From: a virus
IMG/VR virus record: IMGVR_UViG_3300028899_000031
Span: 1 to 23,078 of that record
Reading direction: 5' to 3' (one strand)
Length of the DNA stretch: 23,078 bases
The notes under the pieces are model-generated. The model did not search any database, was not told the DNA's origin, and was given only the letters and a program-made list of their open reading frames with translations. Both the position numbers and the translations under genes were made by a program. Below are positions 7,964 to 17,300 of this stretch, in pieces (the first letter of the stretch is position 1; each line of letters opens with the position of its first letter).

Positions 7964-8583
7964 TGTACACTATAAAAAAACTTAAAACCTGTACGCTATT
8001 GAATTTAATTGATTTTGAAAGCAATAGTCTATTATCAGGTGATAGGGCTTTAAATGATTTGCGTTTTAGTAAATTAAAACAATTGTTGTTTGAAACTCCG
8101 AAATTTGATGACTTATGTATAGTAACTGAAAATTTAGATGAGTATGGTTATAATACTAGAATGAATGAACTATTTACTGAAGTTAATAACAGATATTATT
8201 GGCTAGAGTTACCAAACTTCAACGAGGGATATGATAGATTTGACAAAGAAAATCCATTTAACTCCATTAAATTTATTAAAAAAGAATTTAAAATTTTAGG
8301 AACTGAAATTAAAAATGTAATTGTGGCAGGTCAAAACTTACCAGGTTGTGTTTTTAAATCATTAGATCACTCTGCTTTACGTTGGGCTGAACAAGGACAT
8401 CATGTACAGATAGTATTATCTATGTGTGGCGATTATGAAGTGTCTGGTGTTGGACCAGAAAAATATATGAACTCATTTGCTAATTTATATAAACAAATTA
8501 AAAAATCTGGACAATGGGCTAATATTGATTTAGTATCTGAAATTAAAGATATAAAATTTTTTAAAAATGGTGAAGTAATATGA
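7963..8583 (+). CDS. Unknown protein of the biosynthetic cluster
   Basis: I do not recognise this 206-residue protein. The N-terminal half is rich in charged and aromatic residues (for example RYYWLELPNFNEGYDRF). The C-terminal half alternates hydrophobic strands and helices, with NVIVAGQNLPGC and HHVQIVLSMCGDY, and could be an alpha/beta fold. No signal peptide, membrane helix or clear metal motif is visible. It is coupled to both neighbours (TAATG at the start, ATGA at the end), so it very likely works with the hydroxylase-like and glycosyltransferase-like proteins on either side. Confidence 0.6.
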   Translation: MYTIKKLKTCTLLNLIDFESNSLLSGDRALNDLRFSKLKQLLFETPKFDDLCIVTENLDEYGYNTRMNELFTEVNNRYYWLELPNFNEGYDRFDKENPFNSIKFIKKEFKILGTEIKNVIVAGQNLPGCVFKSLDHSALRWAEQGHHVQIVLSMCGDYEVSGVGPEKYMNSFANLYKQIKKSGQWANIDLVSEIKDIKFFKNGEVI

Positions 8584-9164
8584 GAAGAATAATAGCTTGT
8601 AGATTCGGTAATAAGTTTACACAATGGCATGTTGATAATTTAAAATATATGATAGATTTCCATTCTGGAATATCATATGATTCTTTTGAAGTTATTGAAA
8701 ATGATATTTACGGTAATTGGTATAATAAATTCCAAATGTACGATAAGTTCCGGGATGGGGAGAACTTATACTTTGATTTAGACGTTATTATATGGAAAAA
8801 GTTACCAGATTTATTCAGAAAAGACTTTACTTTATTAAATGATTTATGGTGGAGAGAAGAAGCTCATACTCCATTAAACTCAACTATTGTCTCTTGGACA
8901 GGAGATGTTTCTCACATATGGAAAAAATTTAAAGAAGCTGACACGTGTTACCTGGAGATGTATAATAAAGGTAGTGATGAGTTTTATTATAAAGAAATAG
9001 AATACAAAAACTATGATAAAGTTTGTCCTTCTATTAAAAACTATATGTATGAAATTCCACCAAAAGAATTTAGTATCTGTACTCTAGGTCAAATGAACCA
9101 CCTTTTAGAACCTGGTTGGAAAGGTTGGTGGTCAGATTTTATTTTACCTCACAATAAAGATTGA
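8580..9164 (+). CDS. Short glycosyltransferase-like protein with DXD motif (3)
   Basis: A 194-residue protein similar in pattern to the one at 3071-3850. It has a first strand (RRIIACRFG), then WYNKFQMYDKF and a DXD at D66-L-D68 within NLYFDLDVIIWKKLPDL. The corresponding segment in the longer protein is WHKLKFF followed by MDIDQVIVGNVDDL. It is short for a GT-A enzyme (usually about 250 or more) and lacks an obvious late His motif, so it may be a minimal or acceptor-modified form. It is the last plus-strand gene. It begins with an ATGA overlap and ends inside the 3' end of the convergent gene (26-base overlap). Confidence 0.6.
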   Translation: MRRIIACRFGNKFTQWHVDNLKYMIDFHSGISYDSFEVIENDIYGNWYNKFQMYDKFRDGENLYFDLDVIIWKKLPDLFRKDFTLLNDLWWREEAHTPLNSTIVSWTGDVSHIWKKFKEADTCYLEMYNKGSDEFYYKEIEYKNYDKVCPSIKNYMYEIPPKEFSICTLGQMNHLLEPGWKGWWSDFILPHNKD

Positions 9165-9660
9165 GAGCACCCTTTAATAATTCAATTCTAGTTTTACATT
9201 TTCTTAATGCTTTCTTACCATCAAGATTTTTAGAATCTCTTATCTTATCTATTTCAAACAATGCAATCTTTAAAGCAAACATTTCATCTTCGGTTGCTTC
9301 TTCAGGATTAAAAATAAAATCAAGAACTCTATTAGGAGAAGTATCATCTGTTTGTACAAGACCCTCTCTTTTAGCAATAGCTAAAGCTACCTGTTCAAAT
9401 TCTTTTTTTTGTTCTTCATTGTGACGATATGTACTCTCATGTATTTTTTCTATATTGGTAACTTTCATTAATGATATAAAGTATGGATGTTTTTCATCAA
9501 ACTCAACGTGAGTAGATGTAAGACTTTCTTTATTTTCATTAGTTAATACTTCAATCCAATCTCTTTTACTACTAGTAAATCTAGCGTCAACGAAATATTT
9601 TAACATTTCATCACCAAATCCTACTTCTTTATGTTCTCTTTTCATTATTTCAATTGACAT
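9139..9660 (-). CDS. Unknown 173-residue protein at the end of the structural operon
   Basis: I do not recognise this protein. It is soluble, charged and mostly helical by composition. It has a long C-terminal helical stretch (FALKIALFEIDKIRDSKNL, then KKALRKCKTRIELLKGAL) and no signal peptide or membrane segment. The start at 9660 follows an AAAGGA ribosome site and overlaps the upstream epimerase gene by 11 bases. Its 3' end overlaps the convergent plus-strand gene by 26 bases. Being last in a tail-gene operon suggests a virion or assembly role, but its coupling to the epimerase could equally link it to sugar modification. Confidence 0.7.
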   Translation of the reverse strand: MSIEIMKREHKEVGFGDEMLKYFVDARFTSSKRDWIEVLTNENKESLTSTHVEFDEKHPYFISLMKVTNIEKIHESTYRHNEEQKKEFEQVALAIAKREGLVQTDDTSPNRVLDFIFNPEEATEDEMFALKIALFEIDKIRDSKNLDGKKALRKCKTRIELLKGALNLYCEVK

Positions 9661-10384
9661 TTTTATTTTCCTTTATATAATTGTATAGGTCAGTTTTAAC
9701 CGACCAGTTTAGTTTATTCAAAATTTTAGTATCTGCTGTATTATCTTCTCTTTCAAATTCATTACCTACCCTTTTTTCTTTGAAATCAATTCCAAAATAC
9801 ATTATCATCTCCAGCAAATTATAAGATTTTCCTATACCTATATCTGTTACACCTGTAAATTCACTTTTCATTAAAGTGTCAATAGCAGATATTATATCAT
9901 CTACATGTATAAAATCTCTTGTATGATTAGTATGTACAAATGGTACATCGTTTCTTAATATTCTTGGTATCAACATATGCTCCCTAGCGCCTGGACCGTA
10001 TACAGTTGTAAATCTCATACCGATACTGTTTTCTGGTGCAATTTGTTCCAAAGAATATTTACTCATAGCATAAGGGTTACGCCAAGGCTCTATGGCCGTT
10101 GAAGAACTTGCATATAATATTTTTGTATTTGGAAAATAATCAAATAGTCTTTGACCTGCAATTACATTTTCTTTCCAGTATTCTGTAGGTCTATCTAAAC
10201 TATCTCTAACTCCTGAAAGGCCAGCCAAGTGTATGACTAAACCTACATCGTATTTAAGGTCACAATTTAATAAATCGTTACCTGATAATTTGTCTATTGG
10301 GATTACTTTGTGATCGTTGTTTTTTAAATGCTTATGAAGGTGTTTTCCTATAAATCCTTCACTGCCTGTTAATAATATATTCAT
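9650..10384 (-). CDS. NAD-dependent nucleotide-sugar epimerase/dehydratase
   Basis: A 244-residue extended short-chain dehydrogenase. It has G7-x2-G10-x2-G13 (GSEGFIG) for NAD(H), HLAG at 52-55, the serine strand YASSSTA at 91-97 and catalytic Y105-x3-K109 (PYAMSK). RFTTVYGPG matches the family's substrate-side motif, and RDFIHVDDI follows it as usual. Members act on UDP-, GDP- or dTDP-sugars as 4-epimerases or 4,6-dehydratases. At 244 residues it is shorter than the common 310-340, with a reduced C-terminal substrate domain. It lies on the structural strand, 16 bases after the fiber-like gene, rather than with the sugar genes on the plus strand. The class is firm; the sugar is not known. Confidence 0.88.
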   Translation of the reverse strand: MNILLTGSEGFIGKHLHKHLKNNDHKVIPIDKLSGNDLLNCDLKYDVGLVIHLAGLSGVRDSLDRPTEYWKENVIAGQRLFDYFPNTKILYASSSTAIEPWRNPYAMSKYSLEQIAPENSIGMRFTTVYGPGAREHMLIPRILRNDVPFVHTNHTRDFIHVDDIISAIDTLMKSEFTGVTDIGIGKSYNLLEMIMYFGIDFKEKRVGNEFEREDNTADTKILNKLNWSVKTDLYNYIKENKNVN

Positions 10385-10400
10385 AATAAATTCTCATTGT

Positions 10401-10937
10401 TTAAACGCCAGCGGCGTGTAGTGTTTTCAATAAACCACCAGCACTATTCTTAATTAATAAAGTTGATAGCGATTTCATTTGTGTTGAACCGACAGAGTCA
10501 TCAGCCATCATACTCTCTGTAATTAAATCAATTGATCCTGATGATATTAATTCTCCAGCTGCACTTGGAAAAGTAATTGTTTGTCCATTTAAAGTACCAT
10601 TAACTGTTAAATTAGTCATTGTTACGTTTGTTGGAAACGCAAGTGTGACTGTATCTGGACCTGAAACTGTAGCAGTAATCTGATTACTTGTACCTAGAAA
10701 AGATACAGTATTACCTGGAGCAATTAACTGAATAGTTGAGCTTGCGTCTCTAATATAGTGACCTTGTCCAGTACCTATTTGAGAAGATAACTCTACTACA
10801 GCACCAACAACAGACGTTGCTGATATTCCTGCTCCTGGTAATAGAGCTGCGTCACCAAAATCATTTAGAGCTAAATCGTTAAATTGCGTTCTAAATGTTT
10901 CTAGTGTATCCGTTCCTAGTATATTTTTTACTGCCAT
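10401..10937 (-). CDS. Fiber-like phage structural protein
   Basis: A 178-residue protein rich in Thr, Ser, Gly and small residues, of the kind seen in phage tail fibers. The N-terminal 30 residues (VKNILGTDTLETFRTQFND) look like a virion-attachment segment. A beta-rich middle has VTMTNLTVNGTLNGQTITF, and MMADDSVGSTQM precedes the end. The C-terminal STLLIKNSAGGLLKT (158-172) closely matches the C-terminus of the protein at 18869-19795. It follows the large structural protein and two small genes in one operon. It is probably a short fiber or baseplate appendage component. No enzymatic motif was seen. Confidence 0.65.
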   Translation of the reverse strand: MAVKNILGTDTLETFRTQFNDLALNDFGDAALLPGAGISATSVVGAVVELSSQIGTGQGHYIRDASSTIQLIAPGNTVSFLGTSNQITATVSGPDTVTLAFPTNVTMTNLTVNGTLNGQTITFPSAAGELISSGSIDLITESMMADDSVGSTQMKSLSTLLIKNSAGGLLKTLHAAGV

Positions 10938-10952
10938 TGTTCTACTTTATCT

Positions 10953-11078
10953 TTAATCTTTTTTCTTTTTAAATAAGCCCATAACTTTAGAAGGTGCTTT
11001 TTTAACAACTTCTGGTACCTTTAGTTTAGGTAACGTAATTTTAGGCATTTTCATTTTCGCTTTTAATTTCTCTAGCAT
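10953..11078 (-). CDS. Small Lys/Pro-rich peptide, 41 residues
   Basis: A short open frame between two structural genes, too short for usual cut-offs. It has an ATG at 11078, one base after the previous gene's TAA, and an AAAAGGA ribosome site about four bases upstream. The stop is at 10953-10955, 15 bases before the next start. The peptide is strongly basic. Its middle, MPKITLPKLKVPEVVKKAP (residues 11-29), has proline every five residues, alternating with Lys and aliphatic residues, and it ends in a cluster of four lysines followed by Asp. Such a peptide could bind nucleic acid, membrane or the acidic surface of a virion protein. The coding call rests on spacing, ribosome site and composition. 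Confidence 0.7.
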   Translation of the reverse strand: MLEKLKAKMKMPKITLPKLKVPEVVKKAPSKVMGLFKKKKD

Positions 11079-11079
11079 A

Positions 11080-11310
11080 TTATCCTTTTCTATTATTTTC
11101 TAACTCTTTCTTAATCTCAAATAATTCTTTCTTTAATATATTTATCTCTTTACAAAGGCTTCTTATTGTATCACTATTAGTTTCTCTTGATTTTACTCTA
11201 ACCATATATGAGTTGTATTCTGATCTATTAGTGTTAATAATAGCTTTAGTGTCTACATCTTTAATTAGACTTTCAAATCCTTCAACTCTTAATGTATTAT
11301 AATTTGCCAT
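11080..11310 (-). CDS. Small coiled-coil phage protein
   Basis: A 76-residue protein. The N-terminal half (MANYNTLRVEGFESLIKDV, then KAIINTNRSEYNSYM) resembles a small conserved protein found among structural genes of T4-like marine phages; I recall this from general knowledge only. The C-terminal half (from about residue 45) has hydrophobic residues at heptad-like spacing (IRSLCKEINILKKELFEIKK), so it is probably an oligomeric coiled coil. I chose ATG 11310, four bases after the upstream stop. A TTG seven codons earlier (11331) has a better ribosome site (AGAGG) and would overlap the upstream gene. It may be a minor virion or chaperone-like factor. Confidence 0.7.
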   Translation of the reverse strand: MANYNTLRVEGFESLIKDVDTKAIINTNRSEYNSYMVRVKSRETNSDTIRSLCKEINILKKELFEIKKELENNRKG

Positions 11311-11314
11311 ATTT

Positions 11315-14300
11315 TTATACTGCCAATGCAATACCTCTTAAATCTTTCATTACAGGTGGGTATGATGAGTTAGTACCTTTCATAACAACTTTTAATTGGA
11401 ATGTAGTGAACTCATTTAAACCACTTGCACTATATTTGTATTCTCTAAACGTATCATCATCTTCAGCAGGTGTAACAGTTGTATCTTCTAAACCTGTATT
11501 ATTAAATGCTGTCCAACCTATATCGTCAATTTTTCTTGCTTCTTCCGAAGAAGATAATCTATAATAAACGAGGACACTAGAAGTTGCTCTAACGTTTGAA
11601 GTCAATCTAATATCTAAAGCAGTTGATAAGTTTTCTAAAACAATTGGTTTAGTAACATAAACTCCTGCTGTTGATGTACCACTAGCTTCCGTATCTGCTA
11701 CATAATTTGGTGTGTTAAAGCTAGTTGCTGAATTTAATCTATTCTGAATTGTATATGCACTTACTCTTGCCATATCTAATACTGGAGATAGTTTAGTATT
11801 TGTTGTTGTAAACGTTAAGTTAACGAATAAAGATTTATTACCTGACATTTCATTAGTTTCGTTTACAGAACTTGCAACCATATTAGGTGCATTAAAGTAA
11901 ATGTTATCACCAGCAATAGTTGATATTGCTTCAGTTGATGATGTTAAACTAAACTCTGACTCATTACCATGAATTGATCTTCCAGTTGTAGGTCTAATTG
12001 AATATGTTATATTTGTTTCTGGAACTGTTACCGTAGCTAAATTCAAATTTAGTATATCATACGATCTATTTTGTGTAGCAGTGATAGTAGATCCCCCTAT
12101 ATCTCCTGTCGCTGTTGCTGTTCCTGAAGTAGTAACATCGTAACTATCTAAAGTTACATTAGAAATACTTGTATATGTTCCATTAATATCTGAATGGACA
12201 ATACCATTGTAAGTTGCTGATGGAACACCTGCAATTGTAACGTTGTTTGCTGTACCATGCATACCGTGACTAGGATGTGAAATTCTAATTACACTAGACG
12301 TATCAGTTGTTCTAATTGCATTTGTTGTTAATGTTCTTGTAGGTAAAACGTCATTACATAGAGTAACCGTACCTGTTACGTTTTCAAATTCCGCTCTCTT
12401 TATTTTAAACTTAATGTCCTCGTTTTGTTCAGCCGTCCAAGTTGAACCATTTTGTGATTTGAATAGAACACCAGCATAAGGCTGTTGAGAAATTGTTCTA
12501 TCTGAATTTATTACTTTTTCACCTAATCTACCAACATAACAATTGTAATTGTTGGTCATTGCCATAACAACAAAACAGTATTCTGTATTTTCTTGTAAGT
12601 AAACTGGTGAGTCAAAAGTAAATGTTGTAGCCGTTGTTGCGTCTGTACTTATATTTACTGAACTTGGATTTAAAGTTTTTTCACTGAAAGGAACTATTCT
12701 CTTTCCAGGATATCCGTTTACTACTTCTCTAATTTGTATTGTTACCGGAATATTAGTATCTTTTGAACTAAAATATAAATCTACTGAAGTTGCAAATACA
12801 CCACCTGCGTCATCAATCAAAAATGTTTGTGCTAATGGGTCATTCCAACCTATTGTTGTTTCGGTAATTCTTGTTCTTGTTTGTGTTCCTCTACTAACTG
12901 TTTCAACAGTACTTTCTCTAACAGTTTGAGCTTCTCTTGTAGAAATAATTGTTTCTTGTACTGTATCTAAAGCACCTTTAGCAACATAATCAGCCTCTGC
13001 TGAAGTTTGAACTGCCGTACTTAAATTGTTTGTAACTGAACTTGTTAATCTGAATACTCTTTGACCTGTTCTCCATCTTGGATTACTATTCACTTTTGGA
13101 TCAGGTATTGAAAATGTTCCTGTAACCATTCCATTAATATTTGTAACCAAATTGCCACCTAACGAACCACCGTTTGGTGTAATATAACTTGCTATGTCAA
13201 TGTTATCAAAGAAAGGATAAACTCTTGTTTCAGGTTTCATTCTAGTTGCTATAAATGTTAATGTTCTACTTCTTATAAATGGAACAAAACCAACACTAAC
13301 AACTCTATCGCCTATTGATGTTCTTATTACTTGTGGTACTATTCTTGATCTTACACCTGTTCTTGTTGCGGATATTTGACCTTGTTCATTAATCCTTGTA
13401 CGTTGGTTTATTGCTCTACCACGTCTAACTGTTCCTAAATTTTGTCTTGATACTTCTTGTGGTGTTCCTGACCAGAACTCTTGCCAATCATTCCATACAG
13501 TACCTATTGCTACACTTGTTAAATTTGGATTACCTAAACCTTGTACTAACGTATCAAAACTACCTATTCTATTAATTACCAATTCTGGTATTCTTTCAGT
13601 TTCTTTCCATTCATCACTTGGCGGAGTTAATTGAACATTACCTGCCCATGAGAATACATCAAATGGGTTTACGTTAACAAATTTACTTGCAAAAGGTTGA
13701 TCTATTAAAGTTGTTTCACTGTAAGGCAAAGTCATACAATCACCTGTTTTTGCATACTTAGCGTCTGTTCTATCTAAAGCAGTTATTGAAGTACCGTCAT
13801 CATCAGCTTCTATTAACTGTACGGCATCCTCATGGAACATAGGTCTCATTTCACCTCTTGCCATATCCATAGATACTTTGTAATCTAAATTTCCTGCGTC
13901 ACCAACACTATGACCTGTAAAGTTATCTACTAAAAATCCATTTTTAAATCTGTCAAAACCTTCGGCGTCTTGTATTTGTAAATTTGCTGCTTGTATTTCT
14001 AAAAGAGATAATTGAGTATAATATTCTGTATTTTCAAGTCTGTTTTCTAATCTACCAATGTCTCTCATTGTATATCTCTTATTATCTACTTTAGTAATAT
14101 CAATAGTGTCTGTTGTTAAAGTGTAAGCAGGTATATCTAAAGTGTATAAATGCATTGCACCATCTAAATTTTTAGGCGATTGTGGTATTAAAGCACTTGC
14201 ACCTCTAGCTACTTGAAAATTACCATCTTTGTCTACAAAAATTTTATCTATTCTTGATAAGTAATATTCTAAATCTGAAGATATATCAGAACCAAATTTA

Positions 14301-17300
14301 GCAACATCTACAGTTGAAGCACCTGTACCGTCATAATCTCGGTCCTGGTATCCTCTATTAATTCTAGCCTCGTCATCAACTCTTGGTCTGAAATCTAAAC
14401 AATCTCTTAACTCATAAGTGTCTCCAGTTGTATCCGAAGTATGAGAAGGAATATCTGCATAATCAACAGCGCCTGAATAACTATCAACAGTGAAAACATC
14501 TCCTGAACCGTGAGAGAAGTAATCAACACTAATTTGAATAGAACCTGTTGGATCTACTGCACCTGTATTTAAAGTTATTCTACCTATATCATAGAAGTTA
14601 TCTCTTTGACCATTGTCTAAAGTAAATCTATCTGTAATATCAATTTCTCCACTATTACTATAAGAACCAAAGGCAGTTGCCATTTTAACATAGTTTAATT
14701 TGTAAATATCACATTTATTTAATCTCATACCACCTTGTTTTTTAATATCTGCTAAACTTGTATGATTTCTTGTAAATCCTGTTACCAATGTTTTTGTTTT
14801 TTCTTCTACTACTGATCTAACAATAGTAGCTAAGACTTTGATTTTATGTCCTGCATAATTAGCACCAAAATCTAAAATTATTGATTTACCTACTGGCGAA
14901 CCAGTTAATGAAAATATTACATCACCTTCATGGTTATTTCCAGTTAAACTTAAAAAATCTCCTGTCGTACCTGTGCCACCTGAACCTGTTGACATTATTG
15001 AAACAGAAAAATCATATTCACCCATAGAAGGGAATACTTCGTTTGTACCTGCTGAAAGAGTTGCGTCTCCATTTGATCCTAATGTTGCTGTAAAGTGTCT
15101 TCTAACTTTAAAGTTTGTATCACTAGCACCAGAGTTAACAGTTGTTTTTAATGTCTTAACATTTTCATAAGGTAATCTGAATATTGAAATGTTTTTATCT
15201 GAATCTTTAAATGTTGTTCTATTTCTATTTGCATTTGATTTAGTTGAAACATCTGAACCACCAACTGCACTAGATATTTCTAAAGAAGTATCTGAAATAA
15301 TAGCTTCAATAATTCTTGTTAGTGAAGTACCTGCGTCTGTAGTAAATGTGATTGAATCACCTACTCTTAATTCTGTATTAAATTTTGTACCAAAACCTGT
15401 AATTGCGTTGCTACTGTTTGCAACTGATATTGTACCTGTAATCTGTAAACTTTCTCCGTATGTAAAATCTATAAGAGTATCTGCTGTAAATGCCGGAGTA
15501 CCAGCCATACCAATTTGTTTTGTAGATGTGAAATCATATGAAGTAACACCTTTAAATCCTCTAGCGTCTGCTTGAATAGCAGCCGTGTTTGATGAAATGC
15601 CACCTGTTATAGTTTCTCCAGCTGTAAATGTTCCGTTTACATTAGATAAAACAACAACTGATTGATCTGCCGTACCACCACTTGTATATGAAGTAAAACC
15701 ACCACCGTTTACATCTAATTCAAAATTTGAACTAGTTGGATTTTTTACTGTATATGTGTTACCATTTAATTCTGTCATACCACCAACACTATTGATTGTC
15801 ACTTGTTGACCATCTTTTAAAGTGTTTGTAGAAGTTATTACAACAGGATTAGCTGCTGTTGCAGCTGTTATTGAATGTTGATTATTTGTTGATACACTTT
15901 CAAAAGTACCTTTAGCACCTGAAGTACCACCTGTAATTTCTTCTCCAGTTGTAAATGCTTGGTTTTTAGGACAGTTTAAGTGTGTCATCATAACAATATC
16001 AAAAAGATAATGTTTGAAAACTGCACTTGTTAATGATGAACTTGAAAAAATATTGTTTGTAGCTGTACCTGAAGTATATTCAAATCCTCTAGATTTAGCA
16101 CGACCTATTATAGGTATATTAGAACCTGATCCTGTATTTTCTGTTCCTCTTACTGATGTTGCTGTATTATATAAACCAACTTTTTTAAAAGCTTCAACAT
16201 CACCTGAAACAAATCCAATATCTGGAGAACCATATACGTTATTAACATACACATAGTTTCCTACATCAAATCTAGTATTAGAATTGTTTTGTGTATCAAA
16301 ATCTCTTGCCTTATCTATATCTGCAAATCTTGTTCCAATAGTACTTATTTCAAAACCTTTAACGTATGCTTTACCTGGTGCTAAACCAGCAGCAATTTTA
16401 GTTTCTAATCCACCATCAGCTGAAGTGTAAATACCTCTATTATCTCCTGATAGTAAATGTTCTCTTAAATCTAAATCAAAATCTTTTATTGAATAATCAC
16501 CTGATTCGTCAAATGTTCGTCTTGCTAATGTTTCTTCTAATATTGCATAATCAGTTGTTCTAACTTGGTTTTGAATAATACCATTTTTTAATCTTAATAA
16601 CTCTACAAAGTTTGAATCGTCTGTAGCAGTTAAAGATTTTTTAGTTAATGTTAAATCTATTTTAAATCTATGAGCACCTGGAGCATTTGTATTTGAAACT
16701 CCTTGAGCATTATCATTTAAAGTTGTATCATCGTTTTGAGTTATAAAACTTTCTGTTATTATTAATCCTACTCTATAAGAAGGAGTGTTTGAATATTTTT
16801 CCAGTACTAAATTTTGTTTACTTACTTGAACATGAAATCCATTAATGTAATAAACACCTTCATTAACAGCGGCCATACTACCATCTGCTGTGGTATTAAC
16901 TACTGCTGAAACTATTGTTGCTGTTGATTGTAAAGTTGTATTTGCTGATATAGTTTCTCCATCTGTAAATGCTGAAGAAGTATTATTTGTACCTGAATTT
17001 ATATATTTAACAAGTAAAGTGTTTGGATCTGATCCATCTGTTGCTACAGTTTTAACAACTCTTGCTTTTAAACCTGAAGAAACACCTGTAAAAGTTAAAC
17101 CAACGAAATCTGTTAATACAACACCAACTGAAGCTGAATCTGTAAATGAAGTTAACTTAACAGAACCTACTATTAAGTCATAAGAAATATCGCCAGGTAT
17201 AACCATAGCGCCTTGTTCAAAGACGTGATCTGATAATCTCTCAATCTGATTCTGTAGAATAGATTGTGATTGTGTTAACTCTCTACCTTGTACAGCAAAT

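Noticed and set aside
9161-9424. Plus-strand open frame of 87 codons
   Set aside because: It lies fully antisense to the minus-strand unknown gene at 9139-9660, has Ser/Leu-rich composition typical of antisense reading, and no ribosome site.
11311-11320. TATAAAAA on the minus strand before the small coiled-coil gene
   Set aside because: It differs from TATAAATA, overlaps the stop codon of the giant gene and lies too close to the ATG to give a leader.
14973-17183. Several plus-strand open frames inside the giant structural gene
   Set aside because: All are antisense to a well-supported 2024-codon gene whose motifs run through the whole region. Their Val/Pro/Ser-rich composition is that of reversed Thr/Gly/Asn codons.
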